From contig NZ_LGUR01000036.1 in the NCBI RefSeq assembly GCF_001270495.1, forward strand, positions 177,767 to 241,766: DNA of 64,000 bases. The letters run 5' to 3'. This stretch comes from Streptomyces viridochromogenes. Lineage in GTDB: Bacteria; Actinomycetota; Actinomycetes; Streptomycetales; Streptomycetaceae. Shown piece after piece: positions 17,938 to 25,902 of the stretch (positions are counted from its first letter, which is position 1; each line of letters opens with the position of its first letter). The position numbers were made by a program, and so were the translations under genes. The notes beneath the pieces are model-generated. The model saw only the letters and a program-made list of their open reading frames with translations. It was not told the origin of the DNA and made no database searches.

Positions 17938-20191
17938 CCTTGTCGACGCGATCGGGCACACGCCCGTCGTGCGGCTGCGGGCGGCGCCCGCGGACGTGAC
18001 GGTGGTGGCCAAGCTCGAACTCCAGAATCTGTTCGCGATGAAGGACCGGGTCGCCCGCCAGGTCATTCGCGAGGCCCGCGAGAACGGGGTGCTGGCCCCC
18101 GGCGCGCCGATCATCGAGAGCTCCTCGGGCACCATGGCACTGGGGCTCGCCCTGGCGGGCCACGCGCTCGGTCATCCGGTGCACATCGTGACGGACCCCC
18201 GCATCGACGCGATCACGCTGGCGAAGCTGACGGCACTCGGCTGCTCGGTGCACGTGGTCGAGGGAATGACCTCGAACGGCTGGCAGAGTGCCCGGCTGGA
18301 ACGGTTGGCCAGCCTGCGGGAGGAGTTCCCGGGGGCGTTCTGGCCGCGGCAGTACTCCAACCCGCAGAACCCGCTCGCCTACGCCGCACTGGCCGAGGAA
18401 CTGGTCGCGGACCTGGGCGGGATCGACGTGCTCGTCGGCGCGGTCGGCAGCGGCGGATCGCTGTGCGGCACCGCCCGCGCCCTGCGCCGGGCGCTGAAGG
18501 CCGCGGGCAGGTCCGCTCCGCTGCGGGTGGTCGGCGTCGACGCCGTCGGCAGTGTCCTCTTCGGCCAGCCGGACCAGCCGGGACGTAAGCAGAGCGGAAT
18601 CGGCAACAGCCTGATCCCGGGCAACCTGGACTACGCGCACATCGACGAGATCCACTGGCTGAACGACCGGGAGGCCTTCGCCGCGACCCGCGATCTCGCC
18701 CGCGACGAAGGCATCTTCGCCGGGAACTCCTCGGGATCGGTCTACCAGGTGCTGAAGCACCTGGCCGCCACCGTCGCACCCGGCACCCGCGTCGTCGGCA
18801 TCTTCCCGGACCGGGGCGACCGATACGTGGACTCGATCTACGACGACACCTACTGGCAGCAGGCCGGCCTTGCCGAACTCCCCCTGCGGACCGAGCCGTT
18901 GCACGTGCGCTACGGCACCGAGGTCAGCGGCTGGGCACGGGCCGAGGTGCCGTCCACGCCGCGCAAGCGCCTGGTGTTCGTCGAGTCGAACACCACGGGC
19001 ACCGGGATGCTCGCGTTCGCGCGCGCCAGGGACCTCGGCCTGGCACCTGTGCTGCTCACCAATCGGCCCGGCCGGTATCCCGGCATCGGCGAAGCCGACT
19101 GCGAGATCATCCGCTGCGACACCAACAGCGCGGACGGGCCGGCGGCCGCCCTGCGTGCCCACTTCGCCCCCGACGAGGTGGCCGGCGCCACGACCACCAG
19201 CGAGTTCTACCTGGAGGCGGCCGCTTCGCTGGCCGAATCGCTCGGTCTGCCCGGCAACCCGCCCGCGGCAGTGGGCGCGTGCCGCCGCAAGTCGGCCACC
19301 CGCCGGTTGCTGGCGGACGCGGGACTGCCCCAGCCGGTCTCGACATCCGTGACGCGGGCGGCCGACGTGCCCGAGGCGGTCGCGGCCGCGGGCCTGCCGT
19401 GCGTGGTCAAGCCGGCCTCGGACTCGGCGTCGACGGGAGTGCTGCTGTGCACCTCCGTCGAGCAGGCCCAGGAGCACGCCGCGAAGCTGCTCGCGATCAC
19501 GCACAACGTGCGTGAGCAGGCCGTCCCGCCGGAGGTGCTCGTCGAGGAGCTCGTCCAGGGACCGGAGTTCAGCGTGGAGACGATCTTCGCCGACGGCGCG
19601 CTCCATCTGGTGGGCATCACCCGGAAGTCGGTGTCGCCCCCTCCCTCGTTCGTCGAGCTGCGGCACGCTTTCCCGGCGCCTCTGGAGGAGGCCGAGTACC
19701 GCGAGATCGAGCAGGTGGTACGGGCGGCCATCAAGGCGATCGGGCTGCGACACGGCGCCTGCCACACCGAGCTGCGCCTGACCGCGGCGGGGCCGACGAT
19801 CATCGAGATCAACGCCCGGCTCGCGGGTGGCATGATTCCCGAGCTGATCAGGCTGGCCGGCGGACCCGACCTGCTGACCCAGCAGCTGCGCGCGGCGGCC
19901 GGGATGGCCGTCGAGCTGCCGCGGGGAGCACTGACCCCGACCGGGGTCGCGTTCATCACGAGCTCCGCGGAGGGGCGGCTGGCGAGCCTGGACGGCGTCG
20001 AGTCGGCCCGGCTGTCGGCCGGTGTCGCCGAAGTCCGGATCGCGCGTAGGCCGGGCGACCCGGTACGCCCGGCCACCGATGCCTATGACCGGATCGGTTA
20101 CGTCATCGCCTCGGGCGACTCGGTCGCGCAGCTCGACCAGTCGCTCGATTCAGCGCTGGGCCGCATCACCGTCCGGTTGACCAACGACTGA
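17924..20191 (+). CDS. PLP beta-replacement enzyme fused to ATP-grasp ligase
   Basis: A 755-residue two-domain protein. Residues 1 to about 330 form a cysteine-synthase-type PLP enzyme: Schiff-base Lys40 in AMKDR, substrate loop SSSGTMA, and phosphate-binding GSGGSLCG. Residues from about 345 onward are an ATP-grasp domain, with VVKPASDSASTGV, VEELVQGPEFSVE and the metal-binding IEINARLAGG. The inferred role of the first half is to replace the phosphate of O-phosphothreonine with an amino donor such as aspartate, giving the adduct cleaved by the lyase at 15488. What the ATP-grasp half joins is unknown. The ATG at 17924 lies inside the end of the kinase gene. PLP-only SbnA-like enzymes are about 330 residues, so the fusion is notable. 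Confidence 0.83.
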   Translation: MIFNDLVDAIGHTPVVRLRAAPADVTVVAKLELQNLFAMKDRVARQVIREARENGVLAPGAPIIESSSGTMALGLALAGHALGHPVHIVTDPRIDAITLAKLTALGCSVHVVEGMTSNGWQSARLERLASLREEFPGAFWPRQYSNPQNPLAYAALAEELVADLGGIDVLVGAVGSGGSLCGTARALRRALKAAGRSAPLRVVGVDAVGSVLFGQPDQPGRKQSGIGNSLIPGNLDYAHIDEIHWLNDREAFAATRDLARDEGIFAGNSSGSVYQVLKHLAATVAPGTRVVGIFPDRGDRYVDSIYDDTYWQQAGLAELPLRTEPLHVRYGTEVSGWARAEVPSTPRKRLVFVESNTTGTGMLAFARARDLGLAPVLLTNRPGRYPGIGEADCEIIRCDTNSADGPAAALRAHFAPDEVAGATTTSEFYLEAAASLAESLGLPGNPPAAVGACRRKSATRRLLADAGLPQPVSTSVTRAADVPEAVAAAGLPCVVKPASDSASTGVLLCTSVEQAQEHAAKLLAITHNVREQAVPPEVLVEELVQGPEFSVETIFADGALHLVGITRKSVSPPPSFVELRHAFPAPLEEAEYREIEQVVRAAIKAIGLRHGACHTELRLTAAGPTIIEINARLAGGMIPELIRLAGGPDLLTQQLRAAAGMAVELPRGALTPTGVAFITSSAEGRLASLDGVESARLSAGVAEVRIARRPGDPVRPATDAYDRIGYVIASGDSVAQLDQSLDSALGRITVRLTND

Positions 20192-20207
20192 GCGAGGGCG
20201 AGCTGAC

Positions 20208-21260
20208 ATGGCTGACATGATCGAAATGAGAAGCGACACCTTCACGCTGCCCACCGAGCAGATGGTGTCGGCGATGACCCAGGCGGTGCTCGGGGACGAC
20301 GTGTACGGCGAGGACCCGACGGCCAACCGGCTGGAGGAGCTCGCCGCGAAGAGCGTCGGCAAGCCGGCCGCGTGTCTGATGCCCAGTGGAACGATGGCGA
20401 ACCTCGCTGCCCTCCTGGTGCATGTGCCACGGGGCGGGAAGGTGCTCGTCGGCAACGAGAGCGACATCTACCTGTACGAGGCCGGCGGGGCGAGTGTCTG
20501 CGGCGGCGTCGTCTACGAGCCGATACCCACCCGGCCTGACGGTACTCTCGCGCTGGACGACCTGGCCGCGGCCTTTCCGCCCGACCCGGACGACCCCCAG
20601 TTCGCCCTTCCGGGGCTCATCTGTGTGGAGAACACCCACAACCGGATGGGCGGCCGGGTGCTGAGCCAGGCGTATCTGGCCGAGCTCAGGCGCTTCGCCA
20701 CCGGGCACGGCATCCCGGTGCACATGGACGGCGCCAGGATCTTCAACGCCGCCGTGGCCACGGGCGTGCCTGCGGAGCAGATCGCCGCCCACGCCGACTC
20801 GATCCAGTTCTGCCTGTCCAAGGGCCTGTCGGCACCCATCGGCTCGATCCTGGCGGGGGAGGCCGACTTCATCGAGAAGGCCCGGCGCATCCGCAAGATG
20901 CTCGGTGGCGGAATGCGGCAGGCCGGTGTCTTCGCGGCGGCCGGGCTGGTTGCGCTGACCTCCATGATCGACCGGCTGGCCGAGGACCATCAGCGCGCGG
21001 CTCAGCTGGCGGCGGGCCTGGCGGAGGTGGACGGGATCGACGTCGACCCGGGCTCGGTCACCACGAACATCGTCCTGTTCCGGGTCACGGCGAACGGGCT
21101 GGATGACGACCGCTTCCTGCACGCCATCAAGCAGCGCGGGCTGGTGATGGGCGAATTCGGTCACGGCCGGATCAGGGCCGTCACGCATCGCGGTCTCAGC
21201 GCGGCAGACGTCTCCGCCGCGGTGGCGATAGTGGCGGACGTGGTGCGCGAGGCGAGCTGA
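20208..21260 (+). CDS. Threonine aldolase family PLP enzyme
   Basis: A 350-residue fold-type I PLP enzyme of the L-threonine aldolase/beta-eliminating lyase family. It shows the N-terminal MRSDTFT segment, HMDGAR (172-177) that holds the pyridine nitrogen, and Schiff-base Lys205 in CLSKG. Family members split threonine or allo-threonine into glycine and acetaldehyde, or run the reverse. The ATG has a GAGGGCGAG-type binding site. It lies 16 bases after the PLP/ATP-grasp gene in the same unit. Its role is not evident: it could supply a beta-hydroxy amino acid or the threonine isomer that feeds DABA, or shape another residue. No operator precedes it, so it is controlled from the pacP promoter. 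Confidence 0.82.
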   Translation: MADMIEMRSDTFTLPTEQMVSAMTQAVLGDDVYGEDPTANRLEELAAKSVGKPAACLMPSGTMANLAALLVHVPRGGKVLVGNESDIYLYEAGGASVCGGVVYEPIPTRPDGTLALDDLAAAFPPDPDDPQFALPGLICVENTHNRMGGRVLSQAYLAELRRFATGHGIPVHMDGARIFNAAVATGVPAEQIAAHADSIQFCLSKGLSAPIGSILAGEADFIEKARRIRKMLGGGMRQAGVFAAAGLVALTSMIDRLAEDHQRAAQLAAGLAEVDGIDVDPGSVTTNIVLFRVTANGLDDDRFLHAIKQRGLVMGEFGHGRIRAVTHRGLSAADVSAAVAIVADVVREAS

Positions 21261-21298
21261 AACCGTCAGTGCTGGGGTCGAAATACAGGGGACAGACG

Positions 21299-21343
21299 CA
21301 CCTGACGGATGTCAGTACAGTTCGATGCGCCGCTCGGTAATCT
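21299..21343 (+). promoter_or_regulatory. SsaA-type operator and promoter for pacU unit
   Basis: A perfect TGTCAGTAC half-site (21310-21318) has a weaker left arm (three mismatches over 21299-21318). TACAGT follows as the -35, then 16 bases, then the -10 TAATCT (21338-21343). The leader to the ATG at 21421 is about 70 bases. Confidence 0.65.
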
Positions 21344-21420
21344 ATTGGTTCGGAAATAGGAAATCAGCCGTCACGCCGAAGAATAATTTCGCAGCCGAGG
21401 GCCGGGGGTTCGCAAGGCTT

Positions 21421-22947
21421 ATGTCTCTCACATTGGTCGAGCGATTCCTGCGCGGACTGGAGGTCTCCCCGGACCGCCCCGCCGTGCGGATCGGCTCGGA
21501 CGTCGTCACCTATCGAGAGGCGCACAACACGGCCCTGCGCTGGGCGGGGTCGCTCATGGCGGACGGGACTCCCCGCGCGGTCGGAGTCCTGGCGGGCGGC
21601 AAGAGCACGACATCCTACGTAGGTCTGCTGGCGGTGCTGTACGCGGGCGCCACCGTGGTTCCGCTGCTGCCGAACTTTCCCGCCGCCCTCACCCGCTGGA
21701 TGATCAAGCTGGCCGGGGTGGACACACTGATCGTCGACGACCGCGGTCTGGCGGTCCTTCCGGAGATCACCGATCAGGAAACGGCCGTTCGCGTCCTCGA
21801 CACCGGCGGTTTCGGCGACAGCTTTCCGACCATTCCCGTGACTTCGCGTACGGATATTTTGGCACCGGTTCAAGTGGCGCCTTCGGACCAGGCGTACATT
21901 CTCTTCACGTCGGGTTCGACCGGGGTCCCGAAGGGGGTTCCGATATCGCACGGAAGCTTCACGCACTATTTCGATCTGCTGGACAGGCGGTGCGACTTCG
22001 GGCCGGACGACGTGATCTCCCAGACCTTCGATCTGAACTTCGACTGCGGCATACACGTCGTGTTCGCCGCATGGGGCGCGGGCGCGACGGTGCAGGCGGT
22101 ACCACCGTCGGCGTATCGGGATCTGCCCGCATTCCTCGCCGAGCACGGGATTACCGTGTGGTACTCCACACCGAGCGGTATCTGGATGGCCCGGGAGATG
22201 GGCGGGCTGGAAAAGGGCGCGCTCGACTGCCTGCGGTGGTCGTTCTTCGCGGGTGAGGCGCTGCGTTGTCGGGATGCCGCGGACTGGCAAGCTGCCGCAC
22301 CGGGATCAAAGGTGGAGAACCTTTACGGACCGACCGAGCTCACGATCACCATCTCCTGGCATCGCTGGTCGGGCGAGGAGTCGGAAGGGCGCGGCGTCAA
22401 CGGAACCGTGCCGATCGGGAAGGTGCATGAGGCCCACGACTTCCGCCTGGTGACCGAGCAGGGGCGACGGTCATCGGTGGAGGGTGAACTGTGGGTCACT
22501 GGTCCGCAGATGGCGTCCGGGTACCTCGACCCGGCTGACGAGGAAGGCCGGTTCGTCGATCTGGACGGCCGGCGCTGGTACCGCACGGGCGACCGGGTGC
22601 GCGCGCATCCGGACGGCGAACTCGCCTATGTCGGCCGCCTGGACTCGCAGGTGAAGGTGCACGGGTGGCGCGTGGAGCTGGCGGAAGTCGACCACGTGGT
22701 GCGCGAGTGCGACGGAGTGCGCGGCGCGGTCACCGTCACCAGGACCGCGCTGCACGGAACGGAGCTGGTTGTGTTCTACACCGGCGACGAAGTGCCGGAG
22801 ACGGTGTTGGCCGATGGTGTGCGCGCCGTACTGCCGGACAGCGTTCTGCCCCGCCGATACGTACACTTGGCAAATTTCCCGCTGAATTCCAACCGGAAAG
22901 TCGACCGGATCGCGCTGCGGGAGCGGGCCGCCGAATTGGCCGGTTGA
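21421..22947 (+). CDS. pacU: Free-standing NRPS adenylation domain (PacU-like)
   Basis: A 508-residue adenylation domain without a carrier. Motifs are FTSGSTGVPKG, YGPTE, YRTGDRVR and NSNRKVDR, the last an altered A10 that still has its Lys. My manual specificity reading, D-L-D-Y-F-A-L-I-T-K, cannot be assigned. I chose the ATG at 21421 because the open frame further up (to 21325) begins inside the predicted promoter. A free PCP (22986-23258) follows directly and is the obvious partner. In pacidamycin clusters a free A domain in this position takes part in loading the N-terminal side of the peptide, but I am not certain of its substrate. It starts the last transcription unit of the cluster. 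Confidence 0.82.
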   Translation: MSLTLVERFLRGLEVSPDRPAVRIGSDVVTYREAHNTALRWAGSLMADGTPRAVGVLAGGKSTTSYVGLLAVLYAGATVVPLLPNFPAALTRWMIKLAGVDTLIVDDRGLAVLPEITDQETAVRVLDTGGFGDSFPTIPVTSRTDILAPVQVAPSDQAYILFTSGSTGVPKGVPISHGSFTHYFDLLDRRCDFGPDDVISQTFDLNFDCGIHVVFAAWGAGATVQAVPPSAYRDLPAFLAEHGITVWYSTPSGIWMAREMGGLEKGALDCLRWSFFAGEALRCRDAADWQAAAPGSKVENLYGPTELTITISWHRWSGEESEGRGVNGTVPIGKVHEAHDFRLVTEQGRRSSVEGELWVTGPQMASGYLDPADEEGRFVDLDGRRWYRTGDRVRAHPDGELAYVGRLDSQVKVHGWRVELAEVDHVVRECDGVRGAVTVTRTALHGTELVVFYTGDEVPETVLADGVRAVLPDSVLPRRYVHLANFPLNSNRKVDRIALRERAAELAG

Positions 22948-22985
22948 GCAGGGCGTCGACATCATGAAGGTGACGGAAGGCGGCT

Positions 22986-23258
22986 ATGGCTAACTCGTCC
23001 GAATCTGTAGCGGAAAATTCTACGCTCGCCACTCCACAGACGGAATCCGAGCAGATGCTGGCCGCCCTCTGGGAGGAACTGCTCGATCTGTCGCCTTCGA
23101 GTGTAGGTCGCAACGATGACTTCTTTGAAATAGGGGGCAGCTCGCTCTCGGCGATCCGGCTCGTCGTCAAGCTCGAAAAGCGAGTGTCGTTGCTCGATGT
23201 TACAAACAGTCCGGTGTTGTCCGATCTTGCGGCAATGCTCGACGACAGGAAATTCTGA
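22986..23258 (+). CDS. Free-standing peptidyl carrier protein
   Basis: A 90-residue carrier protein with phosphopantetheine serine Ser53 in IGGSSL. Its C-terminal half (VVKLEKRVSLLDV) is very like the carrier inside PacP, suggesting duplication of that carrier or a shared partner. An unstructured Ser/Thr-rich N terminus of about 18 residues precedes helix 1. It lies 38 bases after pacU, so it probably receives the amino acid activated there. In my memory of the pac gene list the corresponding letter is uncertain, so no symbol is given. Confidence 0.83.
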   Translation: MANSSESVAENSTLATPQTESEQMLAALWEELLDLSPSSVGRNDDFFEIGGSSLSAIRLVVKLEKRVSLLDVTNSPVLSDLAAMLDDRKF

Positions 23259-23276
23259 TCGAGAAGGGGTGACGGG

Positions 23277-24035
23277 GTGTCGGACAACGATCCTCGGGCA
23301 AGGCTGTTGCGTGCGATGGAGTACCGCCAGGAATTTGATGAGCGACTCGGTCGAATCGAGCAGCAAACGCCGTTTGACTCGGTTCATGATGTGGACACCA
23401 CGGAATCGGTCGAACTGTGGGAGCTTCCTGACGCGGACCAAATGTGGGTAGGGCGAAACGCCAGGTATTCGCCAACACCGGTCCGTACCGTGCGTAATGC
23501 CCTCGGCAAGTGCGACGTCCGGCATGAGGAAGTGACGTTCGTCGACGTCGGTTGCGGGAAAGGCCGAGTCCTGTTGCTGGCGGCTGAGCTTCCCTTTCGC
23601 CGGATTGTCGGAGTGGAGGCATCGAAGGCTCTCTGCGACATTGCCCGGAGTAATGTGGAGAAGGCTTCGGGAACCCGCGACGGCTGCGACCGGATTGAAG
23701 TGGTGCATGCCGATGCCACGAAATTCGACATTCCGGACGACGCGGGGCTCTTCTATTTCTACGAGCCCTTTTCGGTAGACGTCTCCCTGGCGGTTCTGGA
23801 AAGGATCGAGGATTCGGTCCGGCGGCATCCCCGCAACGTGGTTCTCTGCTTTACCGGAAGAGGTCAGCCGGATGGGCAGGGGAGCGATCTCGAGACGACG
23901 CCGGTAGCGGCTTCGGCTGCGGAGATGCGGGCCCGGTGGAACCTGGTCGAGATCGTTCCGTCTCCGGACGCGGAGTTCTACGATTCCTTCCTGTACGAGT
24001 ACGTGGAGGAGACGCAGGCCGACATCGAGGACTGA
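23277..24035 (+). CDS. pacV: SAM-dependent methyltransferase (PacV-like)
   Basis: A 252-residue class I methyltransferase. The SAM-binding motif is FVDVGCGKG (88-96), the acidic end of strand 2 is VGVEAS, and VVHADATKF is motif III-like. The start is GTG, 18 bases after the carrier gene, with an AAGGGG-type site. Pacidamycin-type products carry N-methyl-DABA, and an N-methyltransferase closes the pac cluster, so N-methylation of DABA on its carrier is the inferred role. O-methylation cannot be excluded from sequence. It is the last cluster gene I can support; the following genes are general metabolism. Confidence 0.75.
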   Translation: MSDNDPRARLLRAMEYRQEFDERLGRIEQQTPFDSVHDVDTTESVELWELPDADQMWVGRNARYSPTPVRTVRNALGKCDVRHEEVTFVDVGCGKGRVLLLAAELPFRRIVGVEASKALCDIARSNVEKASGTRDGCDRIEVVHADATKFDIPDDAGLFYFYEPFSVDVSLAVLERIEDSVRRHPRNVVLCFTGRGQPDGQGSDLETTPVAASAAEMRARWNLVEIVPSPDAEFYDSFLYEYVEETQADIED

Positions 24036-24090
24036 AGGATGGTAGAAGCGGGGTCATGACCAACTCGCTCATCCATCCGGCCGGTGCCCG

Positions 24091-24753
24091 ATGACCGCCG
24101 GCATCGACACCCCCGACCGCCGTGGCCGCACCGGACTCGACCAGGCCGGCCGGGACCTGACGGGCAATCCGCGGGTCAAGGTGCGGGACGTGCGGCTGCT
24201 GTCCAGCCACTGGTACGTCGAGCGCGCGACGACCTTCGACTTCCAGCACGCCGACGGCACCTGGAGCACCCAGCAGCGCGAGACGCACGACCGCGGCAAC
24301 GGGGCCACCATGCTGCTGTACGACGCCGAACGCGAAACCGTCCTGCTCACCCGCCAGTTCCGCTTCCCGGTGTACGTCAACGGCCACCCCGACGGCATGC
24401 TCGTCGAGACGCCCGGCGGGCTGCTCGACGACGATGACGAGCACCCGGAGATCGCGGTGCGGCGCGAGGTGGTGGAGGAGACCGGGCACACCATCGGGGA
24501 CGTCCGGCACGTCTTCGACGTCTATATGAGCCCGGGCTCGGTCACCGAACGCGTCAGCTTCTACGCCGCCGCCTACGGCCCCGCGACCCGCACCCACGAG
24601 GGCGGCGGCCTGGACGAGGAGGGCGAGGACATCGAGATCGTCGAACTGCCCTTCCGCCGGGCCCTGGAGATGATCCGTACCGGGGAGATCGCCGACGCCA
24701 AGACGATCATGCTGCTGCAATGGGCGGCGCTGGAGGGCCCGTTCGCCAAGTGA
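24091..24753 (+). CDS. Nudix hydrolase, NudK/ADP-ribose pyrophosphatase type
   Basis: A 220-residue Nudix protein. The Nudix box is complete: GG after ETP, then Glu and REVVEETGH, which bind the metal. The N-terminal HWYVERATTFDF segment and overall length match GDP-mannose/ADP-ribose pyrophosphatases of the NudK/NudF group, which cut nucleoside diphosphate sugars in the cytoplasm. The ATG at 24091 overlaps (ATGA) the stop of a 12-codon frame beginning at 24056, so translation could be coupled to that mini-frame. It probably is not part of the biosynthetic cluster. Confidence 0.88.
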   Translation: MTAGIDTPDRRGRTGLDQAGRDLTGNPRVKVRDVRLLSSHWYVERATTFDFQHADGTWSTQQRETHDRGNGATMLLYDAERETVLLTRQFRFPVYVNGHPDGMLVETPGGLLDDDDEHPEIAVRREVVEETGHTIGDVRHVFDVYMSPGSVTERVSFYAAAYGPATRTHEGGGLDEEGEDIEIVELPFRRALEMIRTGEIADAKTIMLLQWAALEGPFAK

Positions 24754-24854
24754 AGCCAACCGGGCGCCCACGCCCTTGACTTGAAGTGCGCTTGAAGATG
24801 AAGACTCCCGTTCGTGCCCCACATCCGGGCGCGCGAACGGGAGGAGACCCACTC

Positions 24855-25841
24855 ATGAAGTACCGCACCATCGGGACCGCCCCGAACACCCGCCGCGAGG
24901 TCAGCGTCCTCGCGCTCGGCGCGATGCTGTTCGGCTCACGGACCGACGAGGCGACCTCCTTCGCCGTACTCGACCGCTATGTCGAGGCCGGTGGAACCTT
25001 CGTCGACACGTCCGACAACTACGCCTTCTGGACCGACGGCGGCCAGGGCGGACAGAGCGAGGAACTGCTCGGCCGCTGGCGCCGAAGCCGCGGCATCGGC
25101 GACGAGATCGTCATCGCCACCAAGCTCGGCGCCCGCCCCCTGGCCCCCGGCACCGGCTACGTCGACAACGCCGAGGGCCTGTCCGCGAAGGTGATCCGCG
25201 AGTCCGCCGAGCGCAGCCGCGACCGGCTCGGCGTGGCGAAGCTGGACCTGCTCTACGCCCACATCGAGGACCGGCGGGTCCCCCTCCAGGAGACCGTCGA
25301 GGGGTTCGCCGAACTGGTGAACGAGGGCACGGTCGGCCTCCTCGGCGTCAGCAACCACGCGATCTGGCGGGTCGAGCGGGCCCGCACCCTCGCCGCCACC
25401 GCCGGACTGCCCGGCTACGAGGTGCTCCAGTACGCCCACAGCCACCTGCGGCCCCGCCTCGACGTACCCGAGGGCCTGTTCCCCGACGGCAGCCTCGGCC
25501 ACGCCGGCCCCGACCTGCTGAGCTATCTGCGCGCCGAGCCGGGGCTGACCCTGGTCGCCTACTCGCCGCTGCTGAAGGGTGCCTACACCCGCCCGGACGT
25601 CGAGCTGCCCGGCGACTTCGACCACCCGGGAACCCCGGCCCGCCTCAGGGTGCTGCGCGAGGTCGCCCAGGAGACGGGTGCCACCGTCAACCAGGTCGTC
25701 CTGGCCTGGCAGATCGGCGCCGAACTGCCGATCATTCCGCTGGTCGGTGCGTCGTCGGTGGCCCAGCTGGAGGAGAGCCTGGCCGCCGTGGACCTGGAGC
25801 TGACCGCGGACCAGCGGGCCCGGCTCGACGCGGCCCACTGA
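24855..25841 (+). CDS. Aldo/keto reductase
   Basis: A 328-residue NADPH-dependent reductase of the AKR superfamily, of the YajO/general stress 69 type. Features are the Asp/Tyr pair in DTSDNYAFW, the catalytic Lys in ATKLGARP, the His in YAHIED and the late GASSVAQLEE cofactor segment. The ATG at 24855 has GGGAGGAG nine bases upstream; an in-frame extension to 24786 would lack a site. It is co-directional with the DUF427 gene that starts 61 bases later. The substrate is unknown. Confidence 0.9.
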   Translation: MKYRTIGTAPNTRREVSVLALGAMLFGSRTDEATSFAVLDRYVEAGGTFVDTSDNYAFWTDGGQGGQSEELLGRWRRSRGIGDEIVIATKLGARPLAPGTGYVDNAEGLSAKVIRESAERSRDRLGVAKLDLLYAHIEDRRVPLQETVEGFAELVNEGTVGLLGVSNHAIWRVERARTLAATAGLPGYEVLQYAHSHLRPRLDVPEGLFPDGSLGHAGPDLLSYLRAEPGLTLVAYSPLLKGAYTRPDVELPGDFDHPGTPARLRVLREVAQETGATVNQVVLAWQIGAELPIIPLVGASSVAQLEESLAAVDLELTADQRARLDAAH

Positions 25842-25902
25842 CGACCCGGCCGACCGAATGCTCCCGGAGTACCCTCCGAAGAGGAGCCGAAGGAGAGTGG
25901 CC

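Noticed and set aside
17837..19765. 642-codon minus-strand frame
   Set aside because: Antisense to the PLP/ATP-grasp gene, with no domain or plausible start.
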